Part shown: positions 57,413 through 64,000 of the stretch, one piece after another
Layout of the letters: each line of letters starts with the position of its first letter
Position numbering within the stretch: position 1 is the stretch's first letter
Source: Pseudomonas kermanshahensis
GTDB lineage: Bacteria > Pseudomonadota > Gammaproteobacteria > Pseudomonadales > Pseudomonadaceae
Assembly: GCF_014269205.2 (NCBI RefSeq)
Contig: NZ_JABWRY020000001.1
Span: 4,946,001-5,010,000 of the forward strand
Reading direction: 5' to 3'
DNA length: 64,000 nucleotides
Notes under the pieces: model-generated
Database searches by the model: none
What the model saw: the letters and a program-made list of their open reading frames with translations, nothing else
What the model was told of the DNA's origin: nothing
Position numbers and translations under genes: made by a program

Positions 57413-58528
57413 TTAAAAATTCAGCTGAATCTGTGGACTTTCATGACCAAAATTAAAACTCATGCCCTTTGCCATATTTGACTTACAAGAATACAGGGCC
57501 TCTATCACCGAATTTCCGAGTGCTTTTGCAAGTACAGGAGGAACTGCATTGCCAATTTGACGCGCAACTTCTTCCCGATTCCCATCAAATGAAAAATCAT
57601 CTGGGAACGTCTGAAGTCTAGCGCCCTCTCGTAACGTTATGCTACGGTGTTCAACTGGGTGAGCGTATCTACCTCTAGTAAAGCTATCAAATCTTGCTGT
57701 AATGGTGCCTGAGGGTTTGTCCCATGCCAATCTTCCATATACCTCTACATGTCTATGAGAGGGATTATTTTTATGGCATGGCAACTGAAGGTGGTCTGGA
57801 AGGTCATTTCGCCCACCACCAGGAGGAATATGTTTTAATCGTTCGATATTAATTTGAGACATCCTTGCCTCTCTAGCATGGTTAAGTACTATAGGGTGAG
57901 GAGAACCGTCTAGAGGCGGTGATGGCAGGTCTGAGATTGCCTGCCGAACGGTGCGATAACTATCTGGCCCCAGAATCTCTTCCGGATACTTGAATATTTT
58001 TCCATATTCAAAAAGCCCGCCAATCAATATGACTCTTTTTCTTAGTTGAGGTGTGCCATAAGCAGCAGCCTCCAGCTTTGCTAAATGGGTATGGTAGCCA
58101 AGATCTGTAAAGCGATCTATAAGCTCATCAAGGAAAGGCTTTCCTCTCTTTGACATAAGTCCAGATACATTCTCCATTAGGAAAAACTTTGGCCTAATAC
58201 CGTCTACAAATCGAAGGAATTGAAAAACCAAGTCATTTCTGGCGTCTTGATCAGCCCCCCGTCTCTGTATCGAGAAACCTTGGCAGGGCGGGCCACCCGC
58301 AACAAGATCACAGTCGCCTCTATTTAACCCCGAATATTCTAAAACTCTAGCTGGATCCAGTGAGTGAATGTCAGCCTCAATGAGATGATCGCCAAGGTTT
58401 CGCCTATAGGTCTTGGAGGCCAACCGATCAAACTCAACAGCTGCGCGAACATCAAAGCCTGCTTGTTTTAATCCGAGCGAAAGCCCTCCCGCCCCACAAA
58501 AGAGATCAATAGCAGTTGGCTTACTCAT
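57413..58528 (-). CDS. DNA (cytosine-5) methyltransferase, second of the pair
   Basis: 371 aa from the ATG giving MSKPTAIDLFCGAGG. All C5-methyltransferase landmarks: motif I DLFCGAGGLSLGL (8-20), motif IV GGPPCQGFS with the catalytic Cys82, motif VI ENVSG (119-123), motif VIII QLRKRVILIG (161-170), motif IX region REGARLQTFPDDF and motif X GNAVPP (326-331). The target-recognition part lies between about 171 and 265. Its start overlaps the previous methyltransferase stop by 8 nt. Probably protects one strand of an asymmetric site. Confidence 0.95.
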   Translation of the reverse strand: MSKPTAIDLFCGAGGLSLGLKQAGFDVRAAVEFDRLASKTYRRNLGDHLIEADIHSLDPARVLEYSGLNRGDCDLVAGGPPCQGFSIQRRGADQDARNDLVFQFLRFVDGIRPKFFLMENVSGLMSKRGKPFLDELIDRFTDLGYHTHLAKLEAAAYGTPQLRKRVILIGGLFEYGKIFKYPEEILGPDSYRTVRQAISDLPSPPLDGSPHPIVLNHAREARMSQINIERLKHIPPGGGRNDLPDHLQLPCHKNNPSHRHVEVYGRLAWDKPSGTITARFDSFTRGRYAHPVEHRSITLREGARLQTFPDDFSFDGNREEVARQIGNAVPPVLAKALGNSVIEALYSCKSNMAKGMSFNFGHESPQIQLNF

Positions 58529-59753
58529 TAGGCGCAATCTCTGCGTTTTCAAAATTATTGCTGCGCTTTTTCTTAATTCCGTTGATTTTTATCGCAAAAC
58601 CTGGACCTATAGGTGACACGATGTCGTTTTCGACATCAGAAATTGGATCTTGAATTCCATCATGACTTTTAATAAGTACTTCAATCATGTGCTCTGCCAT
58701 CTTTTGAGCAACCAAAGGAGGCACAGCATTTCCGATTTGCTTATATTTGTCGTCAAATGGACCCTCAAATACAAAATTTTCAGGAAAACCTTGAAGAGTA
58801 GCCGCCTCTCTTATCGAGAGACCTCGATGTTGCTGCGGGTGAGTAAATCGTCCGCAAGACGGCGTCCGACACCGGGCCGTTATTGTTACCGCTGGCTTAT
58901 CCCATGCAAGTCTTCCGTAAACGTCGGTGTAGCCACCATGTTTCTCTCTTGCTCTATCCAGACATGATGGGCCTACGCCAAGCGGTCTATTTCCGCCATC
59001 GAGTGGAACTTGTTTTAGTATGTCCACAGTTGCGGCTCGATGCTTAGATACAACATGCATTGGATCAGCATCATCTGACTCACCAGCTGCGAGTGGCTTG
59101 AAGTGGGAAATAGCATCGCGAACTGTTTTATGCTCGGAATAATCGTAAACCGGCGTAGGAACGTTAAACTCTCCACGAAAAGCCATCATAATCGCTCGAA
59201 ATCTTTCTTGCGGGAGTCCGAAGTCGGCAAAATTGTAAATTCTACTGCGAATGAAATAACCAGAACTTTTTAATAAGTCACGCCCTGGCGCGTAATACTG
59301 CCAGTGCTTCTTGGAGAACATATCTGGAACATTCTCCATAAATATGGCATCAGGACCAATACGAGTGGCTATTTCTGCAAAAATCCCGAACAAACTTCTA
59401 CGGTGATCCTTACCCACTATAGACTTTCTGTGAGCTGAGAACCCTTGACACGGCGCACAACCAATAAGAATGATTTTATCAAATCTTGATAGGTCCCACG
59501 ACTCAATCAGCGCGTCGAGAGTTTTATTGTCTTCATCAACTAACCCAGCAATATCAAGCTCGTGTGCGGGATGATCAAGCATGCGGCGGTAGGTTGCGCA
59601 ACAATGCTTGTCATTATCGATACCGGCTATGACCTCAACGCGTGCGCCTGGAACTTTAGCGTGAGCAAACCCGTAGCTCGCACCTCCGCAACCAGCGAAA
59701 AAATCTACAACTCCGACGCTAAGGCCTTTTTTGCTCATCAAATTTTTCTTCAT
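58521..59753 (-). CDS. DNA (cytosine-5) methyltransferase, first of the pair
   Basis: 410 aa. Motif I VVDFFAGCGGASYGF (15-29), motif IV GCAPCQGFS with Cys102, motif VI ENVP (140-143), motif VIII LPQERFRAIMM (180-190), RLAWDKPAVTITAR and GNAVPP (341-346), and a lysine-rich C-terminal tail. It differs from its neighbour in the recognition region, so the two probably methylate different sequences or strands. Two start codons are possible (MKKNLM or MSKKG, five codons later). First gene of the four-gene operon. Confidence 0.95.
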   Translation of the reverse strand: MKKNLMSKKGLSVGVVDFFAGCGGASYGFAHAKVPGARVEVIAGIDNDKHCCATYRRMLDHPAHELDIAGLVDEDNKTLDALIESWDLSRFDKIILIGCAPCQGFSAHRKSIVGKDHRRSLFGIFAEIATRIGPDAIFMENVPDMFSKKHWQYYAPGRDLLKSSGYFIRSRIYNFADFGLPQERFRAIMMAFRGEFNVPTPVYDYSEHKTVRDAISHFKPLAAGESDDADPMHVVSKHRAATVDILKQVPLDGGNRPLGVGPSCLDRAREKHGGYTDVYGRLAWDKPAVTITARCRTPSCGRFTHPQQHRGLSIREAATLQGFPENFVFEGPFDDKYKQIGNAVPPLVAQKMAEHMIEVLIKSHDGIQDPISDVENDIVSPIGPGFAIKINGIKKKRSNNFENAEIAPNE

Positions 59754-59866
59754 CTACTGATGCTATCATTTCTATCAAGCGACTAGATAGTGTTTTCCGT
59801 TGGCAGCTTCAAACTCCGACACCACGCATGCATTTCAATTTAGTAAGTTTATTTTCTCAAAAACCA

Positions 59867-60124
59867 CTAATACTTCCGTTCCTTGGGAAGCTTTGCTTTA
59901 TTACAGCCTCGGCGTTGATGCAAGAAATAGCGGCTAACAAAAATAGCTATGCGGCGCATTGCAAAAACTATGTCAGGACACCCAGGGTAGTCGTCTATGT
60001 GCATGTCAAATCTGAAGCCCGCCTTGCAATATAGACGGCGGACTTTTAGCTCTGGCTCTGTGTGTTCTTGCTTTACTCGGACCATGAGTTTATATCTAGC
60101 AAATACACAAATCGCACCATTCAA
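59867..60124 (-). pseudogene. vsr: Decayed very short patch repair endonuclease (vsr)
   Basis: An 85-codon open frame whose middle matches the Vsr family: VKQEHTEPELKVRRLYCKAG, FRFDMHIDDYPGCPDIVF, then RRIAIFV. The catalytic Asp in PDIV is kept. The next motif, normally VHGCFWHxHxGC, reads VSRYFLHQRRGC, so the first His, the Cys, the Trp and the third His are lost. NKAKLPKERKY follows, then TAG and two more in-frame stops; the C-terminal third is gone. Vsr corrects T:G mismatches made by deamination at C5-methylated sites and is usually encoded beside C5-methyltransferases, as here. Confidence 0.75.
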
Positions 60125-60145
60125 GTCCCCCTGATTGTTGCACCT

Positions 60146-60337
60146 CTAACTGACTTTAACACTAGCTGTCTGATGGCTGCTAAGCGAAACATTTTTAAGC
60201 TCAGGAAAATTCTCACTATTCAAGTGTTCGCGGATAAGCCTGGCAATGAGAGTACTTTTCTTAAAACCGCGTTGCTCACAATATGATCCAAGCCGCAGAA
60301 ATTCCTGCTCATCAAGCAAAACCGTTACTTTTGACAT
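60146..60337 (-). CDS. Ribbon-helix-helix (CopG-like) DNA-binding protein
   Basis: 63 aa: MSKVTVLLDEQEFLRLGSYC is a beta strand plus first helix, EQRGFKKSTLIARLIREHL the turn and second helix, matching RHH repressors; the rest is a short polar tail. Upstream of its start, four TGCGCA-like hexamers lie exactly 10 bp apart, suggesting autoregulation. It precedes the vsr remnant and the methyltransferase operon in the same orientation, so it may also act as the operon's controller; that is inference. An antitoxin role without a visible toxin is less likely. Confidence 0.75.
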   Translation of the reverse strand: MSKVTVLLDEQEFLRLGSYCEQRGFKKSTLIARLIREHLNSENFPELKNVSLSSHQTASVKVS

Positions 60338-60358
60338 GGGTATGTTACCAATCTGGAC

Positions 60359-60394
60359 TGCGCAGTAGTGCGCACTTATGCGCCTTTGTGGGCA
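60359..60394. promoter_or_regulatory. Four 10-bp-phased TGCGCA iterons upstream of the RHH gene
   Basis: TGCGCA at 60359 and 60369, TGCGCC at 60379, TGGGCA at 60389: one per helical turn, beginning 22 nt before the start codon. RHH repressors typically bind such phased short repeats co-operatively. Probable operator. Confidence 0.65.
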
Positions 60395-60837
60395 TTTTAG
60401 TCCTGAGGGTGTCAGTTTGCAAGAATTGATTTTTTTCTTTAGAGAGGTGTCTAGAAGGGGCAGAAAGCGGCGGAGAATTGGTACAGCACTGGGCTCGGTA
60501 CAAGCTCCTGAGAACTCCGGTCGACGCCCGTTGAACGCTCAGATTTTGATCGATCTGCCAGTCGCGTTGGCCTGACAACCACAATCCATAATTTCTGCGA
60601 TACCTTGGGGATACCGTTGCGCTTCCTCATTTCTGGCGGTCAAACCAATCATGCGGACGAAGACAGCATTCCATCGAACCAACGTGATCGTCCGCGTAAA
60701 TGTTCTATATGGTTTCTTGCCGCCGAGGGCAGTGACGTTATGGAATCACTACCAAGTTGCATGTGGTATTAGCGACATTTCTCTGCACACAGAGCTTACA
60801 TCCAGTTATCACTTTCACGGACGGTAGCGCTAAAAAA
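60395..60837. other. Gene-less right end of the element
   Basis: About 440 nt between the RHH operator and the right arm-type sites. Short open frames (60378-60575 + and 60345-60584 -) show no family character. Nothing else is supported here. Confidence 0.45.
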
Positions 60838-60857
60838 TGTATTCCCATTGGTATTCC
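60838..60857. promoter_or_regulatory. Candidate integrase arm-type sites, right end
   Basis: TGTATTCC at 60838-60845 and GGTATTCC at 60850-60857, 12 bp apart, the same motif and spacing as the pair near attL. Confidence 0.5.
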
Positions 60858-60919
60858 CGTGAGAATAGATAATAGGCTTTATACATTCAAAACATCAAAT
60901 TATGACTTAGATTCAGATT

Positions 60920-60937
60920 CCCCCGGCTCCACCAAAT
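60920..60937. repeat. Right attachment site (attR)
   Basis: CCCCCGGCTCCACCAAAT, an 18-bp copy of the 3' end of ssrA identical to attL. It marks the junction between the element and the chromosome beyond. Confidence 0.93.
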
Positions 60938-60945
60938 CCTAAGAA

Positions 60946-60971
60946 GAAGACGCCCTCGGGCGTCTTTTTTT
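60946..60971 (+). terminator. Displaced original ssrA terminator
   Basis: AGACGCCC-TC-GGGCGTCT followed by a seven-T run and GTGCCTGG, at the same distance from the repeat as the terminator near attL. This would have been the ssrA terminator before insertion. Confidence 0.8.
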
Positions 60972-61335
60972 GTGCCTGGGATTTGGAGGTTCGAAGCTTC
61001 AAGCGCTGCAGCTCCATTGAGAAAGGCGCTACAAAACGCTTCTCTGAACAGCCCGTAAAATCAGACTCAGCCTCTTTCAATCAAGCCTTTTCCCTACAAG
61101 AGCCAGCGGCTCATTACCTCCCTGGCAGCCTGTCTTACAGACCAGAGCCGATCACAGCACCACCTCGCAGATGTAGCCCCCCCCCTGACCCGAGCGTTGC
61201 CCCTGTGCTACCCCGGTTTACTGGCCCATGCAGCCGAGACCGCTCAGTACTGAGCTTGGATTGGGATACAATCACCGGCATTTATTACCATCAGGATCGG
61301 CATCCGTTCCCTGAGTGCCCACAAGAGATTGCGCA
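60972..61335. other. Leader region of hsdM
   Basis: About 360 nt with no credible gene. A possible -10 (TACAAT, 61267-61272) lies 64 nt before hsdM without a clear -35. Confidence 0.4.
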
Positions 61336-63831
61336 ATGCCCCTCACGCTGCAACAACTGGAACGCCATCTGTTCAAGGCTGCCGACATTCTGCGCGGCAA
61401 GATGGACGCCTCGGAGTTCAAGGAATACATTTTTGGCATGTTGTTCCTCAAGCGCTGCTCCGACGTTTTCGAGGAGCGCTATGAACAGGTCGTTGCCGAT
61501 GAGATAAGCGCCGGCAAGAGCAAGGCCGAGGCCTTTGTCACGGCGGAAAACCCGCGCTGGTACAAGCGTGATGGCAATTTCTGGGTGCCCAGCCATTCAC
61601 GCTTCAGGTATTTGCTTAATGAAGCGCACATCAACGTCGGCAACCTGCTCAATAAGGCGCTGGGCGGCATTGAGGAAAACAATGTCTCCCTGGAAGGGGT
61701 GCTGGAGCACATCGACTTCACCCGCAAGGTCGGCCAGGGCAAGATTCCGGATCAGAAGCTGCGCCAGTTGATCAGTCACTTCGGCGATGTGCGCCTTCGC
61801 AACAGCGACTTTGAATTCCCCGACCTGCTCGGGGCTGCCTATGAGTACCTGATCGCCGAGTTCGCCGACTCGGCCGGCAAGAAAGGCGGTGAATTCTATA
61901 CGCCGCGCTCGGTTGTGCGGCTGATGGTGCACCTGCTCAAGCCGACTCTGGCGCACGATGTCTACGACCCCTGCTGCGGCTCGGGCGGCATGTTGATTGC
62001 AGCCAAGGAGTACATCGACGAACACGGCGAAGATGGCCGCAAAGCCAACCTGTTCGGCCAGGAATTCAACGGTACCGTCTGGTCCATCGCGCAGATGAAC
62101 ATGCTGCTGCATGGCATCAGCAACGCCTGGTTGGAGAACGAAGACACCCTGGCCGACCCCCGGCATATCGAGGCCGGCGAACTGCGCCGCTTTGACCGAG
62201 TCCTCACCAACCCGCCGTTCTCCATCAACTGGGGCCATACCGAGAAAAGCCCGGATGGCAGTTTGGCCTGGAACCCGACATTCCGCGAGCAGCGCTTCCG
62301 CTTCGGCGAGGTGCCGCTTGGCTCGAAAAAAGCCGACCTGATGTTCCTCCAGCACATGCTCGCCGTAACCCGCGACGAGGGCATGATCGCCACCGTACTG
62401 CCCCATGGCGTGCTATTTCGGAGCGGTGAGGAGCGCAGCATCCGCGCTGGCATTATCGAGAACGACCTGCTCGAAGCCGTAATCGGCCTGCCGGCCAACC
62501 TGTTCTACGGTACCGGCATCCCGGCCTGCATCCTGATCCTGCGCCAACAGAAGCAGGAAGGTGCCAACCGTGTCAGCGCAAAACCTGCTGAGCGCCAGGG
62601 CAAGGTGCTGTTTATCAACGCCGACCGCGAATACTTCGAGGGCCGTGCGCAGAACTACCTGCTGCCCGAGCATATCGAGAAGATTACAACCGCCTTCGAC
62701 GAATTCCGTCGGATCGAAGCCCTCAGCGACGTGGTGGATATCGCTACCCTGCGCGACAACGATTACAACCTGAACATCCGCCGCTACGTGGATAACGCAC
62801 CGCCGCCCGAGCCGCATGATGTGCGTGCGCACCTGCTGGGGGGTGTGCCCAAAGCCGAAGTTCAAGCTAAAGCGCAGCTATTCGCCGCCCACGGCCTCGA
62901 TCCGCACGATCTGTTCGTGGAGCGCGACGCACAGTATCTAGACTTCCACATCGACCTTACCCGCCGCACCGACATCAAGCCTGCAATCGAAGGCAATGCA
63001 GGCCTGCAGGCCAAGGAAGCCGCCCTGCGTGAGGCATTCGAGCGTTGGTGGCACGAACACAGTCCGCGTATCACCGCACTGGCAGGAAAGCTAGATAACA
63101 GCGCTGCAATGGTCGAACTGCGCGGTGAATTGTTGGCCAGTTTTAGCAAGACGCTGGAAGGCATCGGCCTGCTCGACCCCTTCCAGGTGAGGGGCATCGT
63201 CGCTGGTTTCTGGTACCAGAGCAAATATGACTTTCTCGGCCTGATGGCCCGCGGCAGCCGGGGTGTTATCGATGCCTGGCGCACGAGCATCATCACTGCT
63301 CTGGAAGACAAGACCAGCAAGCATAGCCCGCTCGAGCACAAGCTAGTGAAATTCCTGCTCGGTGATTTCGTTGCCGAGTTGGCCGAGCTGGAAGCGGAAA
63401 AGGTCAAACTAGATAGTCAGCTCAAGGCCGCATCCCCAAGCAAGGGGGAAGAGGCTGACGAGGCTGACAGCGCGACTGATACAGATGACGAGGAGAACAC
63501 CGTCGACGAAGCCCAGCTCAAGGCCTGGAAGGCCGAGTTGACCAAGGTGAAGAAACTGCTCAGAAACCGGCAGGATAACTTCGCCAGCCACCTGAATCAG
63601 GCCGTCGACGGGCTGGACGAACCACAAGCCGCCGAGCTGCTGTTGACCATTCTGCACAACGATATGCAGGCCATCGTCGAGCGCTATATCACCGCGCAAC
63701 GCAAGCTACTCGCTGCTGCCTTAGAGAATTGGTGGGACAAGTATCGGGTGACACTGAACGAGATCGAGCACAAGCGAGATGCTGCGGCGCTGGCGCTACA
63801 AGGGTTCTTGAGGGGGCTGGGGTATGTGTGA
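61336..63831 (+). CDS. hsdM: Type I restriction-modification system methyltransferase subunit
   Basis: 831 aa; start at the ATG giving [21 protein letters not shown]. With HsdS it forms the N6-adenine methyltransferase of a type I system. N-terminal HsdM_N domain ([34 protein letters not shown]), then the SAM domain: [15 protein letters not shown] near residue 193, [13 protein letters not shown] near 213 (motif I) and NPPFSINWG near 293 (motif IV, N6-adenine NPPF type). The extended C-terminus is largely helical with an acidic segment near 710. Its stop overlaps the hsdS start by 8 nt. Base composition is closer to the chromosome than the element's. Confidence 0.96.
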   Translation: MPLTLQQLERHLFKAADILRGKMDASEFKEYIFGMLFLKRCSDVFEERYEQVVADEISAGKSKAEAFVTAENPRWYKRDGNFWVPSHSRFRYLLNEAHINVGNLLNKALGGIEENNVSLEGVLEHIDFTRKVGQGKIPDQKLRQLISHFGDVRLRNSDFEFPDLLGAAYEYLIAEFADSAGKKGGEFYTPRSVVRLMVHLLKPTLAHDVYDPCCGSGGMLIAAKEYIDEHGEDGRKANLFGQEFNGTVWSIAQMNMLLHGISNAWLENEDTLADPRHIEAGELRRFDRVLTNPPFSINWGHTEKSPDGSLAWNPTFREQRFRFGEVPLGSKKADLMFLQHMLAVTRDEGMIATVLPHGVLFRSGEERSIRAGIIENDLLEAVIGLPANLFYGTGIPACILILRQQKQEGANRVSAKPAERQGKVLFINADREYFEGRAQNYLLPEHIEKITTAFDEFRRIEALSDVVDIATLRDNDYNLNIRRYVDNAPPPEPHDVRAHLLGGVPKAEVQAKAQLFAAHGLDPHDLFVERDAQYLDFHIDLTRRTDIKPAIEGNAGLQAKEAALREAFERWWHEHSPRITALAGKLDNSAAMVELRGELLASFSKTLEGIGLLDPFQVRGIVAGFWYQSKYDFLGLMARGSRGVIDAWRTSIITALEDKTSKHSPLEHKLVKFLLGDFVAELAELEAEKVKLDSQLKAASPSKGEEADEADSATDTDDEENTVDEAQLKAWKAELTKVKKLLRNRQDNFASHLNQAVDGLDEPQAAELLLTILHNDMQAIVERYITAQRKLLAAALENWWDKYRVTLNEIEHKRDAAALALQGFLRGLGYV

Positions 63832-64000
63832 GCAGGCCAATAACCCATACGAAGATTTCCTGCAGAAGTTACCTTGCGACTGGGAACGTCTTGCGATTCG
63901 CGAAATCGGCACAATTACTGGCGGGGGTACGCCCTCGCGGGAGATACCTTCCTACTGGCATGGAGATATTCCGTGGGTTACGCCTGGCGAGATCAGTAGC
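63824..64000 (+). CDS. hsdS: Type I restriction specificity subunit, N-terminal part (cut by window end)
   Basis: 59 codons visible: [20 protein letters not shown] then [20 protein letters not shown] and [16 protein letters not shown]. The W-x-x-x-x-L-x-x-I...GGTP(S/T)...YW.G.I.W(V/I)...I pattern is the opening of an HsdS target-recognition domain. It gives the sequence specificity to HsdM and HsdR. Its start overlaps hsdM by 8 nt. The rest, and hsdR, lie outside. Confidence 0.9.
   Translation, partial: MCEQANNPYEDFLQKLPCDWERLAIREIGTITGGGTPSREIPSYWHGDIPWVTPGEISS

Larger units (their letters stand above)
50498..60937. mobile_element. 10.4-kb integrative element in ssrA carrying a restriction-modification operon
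   Basis: Bounded by the 18-bp repeats at 50480-50497 and 60920-60937. Contents: tyrosine integrase next to attL, second integrase-domain gene and small partner, mcrC-like, mcrB-like, two cytosine methyltransferases, vsr remnant, ribbon-helix-helix gene. From about 54.1 kb onward base composition is clearly more AT-rich than the chromosome, indicating foreign origin. No transfer or capsid genes are seen, so it would need a helper for movement between cells. Confidence 0.9.

Noticed and set aside
60345..60584. 79-codon minus-strand frame upstream of the RHH gene
   Set aside because: It covers the TGCGCA iterons and has no domain character; more likely promoter DNA.
60983..61507. 174-codon plus-strand frame before hsdM
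   Set aside because: It overlaps the start of hsdM in another frame and has a low-complexity Pro/Arg/Ser composition.

Overview
The window is a chromosomal segment of a Pseudomonas of the P. putida group. The clues are the core gene order (panB-panC-pgi-acs; carA-carB-greA; grpE-dnaK-dnaJ next to recN-fur-bamE; lldR-lldPD plus an FAD/iron-sulfur D-lactate dehydrogenase), high-GC coding sequence, and many REP-type palindromes of the kind scattered through P. putida genomes. The strain cannot be named from the sequence alone.

Layout. 1-10.6 kb (mostly +): end of panB, panC, pgi, a small membrane protein, an acetyl-CoA synthetase, a DUF2236 oxygenase-like protein, a large DUF748 envelope protein, a glyoxalase-fold gene divergent from a small monooxygenase, and a BON-domain periplasmic protein. 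10.9-26.2 kb (all -): a long transcription/translation block, read from high to low coordinates: rlmE, ftsH, folP, glmM, tpiA, secG, tRNA-Leu(GAG), initiator tRNA-fMet, rimP, nusA, infB, rbfA, truB, rpsO, pnp. 26.3-37.1 kb: yhbY (+), then on - a DUF4149 membrane protein, greA, carB, carA behind a strong attenuator-like terminator, dapB, dnaJ, dnaK and grpE, with two very good sigma-32 promoter matches. 37.2-41.8 kb: recN with a LexA-like box, fur/bamE divergent, ratA, smpB, then a tandem array of about 85-bp REP-containing units. 41.8-48.6 kb: lactate locus lldR, lldP, lldD, lldE, with an LldR-type operator. 48.6-50.1 kb: a 73-bp inverted repeat and two small genes. 50.1-50.5 kb: ssrA (tmRNA).

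Accessory region. A 10.4-kb integrative element lies between an 18-bp direct repeat at the 3' end of ssrA (50480-50497) and a second copy at 60920-60937. It carries a P4-type tyrosine integrase; a gene-poor hairpin-rich stretch; a second integrase-domain protein overlapping a small partner; and on the - strand an AT-rich operon of two C5-cytosine methyltransferases, a McrB-like AAA+ NTPase and a McrC-like PD-(D/E)xK nuclease. That combination resembles the LlaJI/BsuMI style of restriction-modification, in which McrBC-type proteins cut DNA that lacks the cognate methylation. Upstream are a decayed vsr (very short patch repair) gene and a ribbon-helix-helix gene preceded by four TGCGCA-like repeats spaced exactly 10 bp apart. 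Past attR begins a type I restriction locus (hsdM complete, hsdS cut by the window end), so two unrelated restriction systems are stacked next to ssrA.

The element replaces the displaced ssrA terminator with its own. The two hairpins differ by compensatory changes on both sides of the stem, and the integrase arm-type repeats (GGTATTCC, 12-bp spacing) occur at both ends. These element-borne features are the most interesting part of the window; the remainder is conserved core genome.
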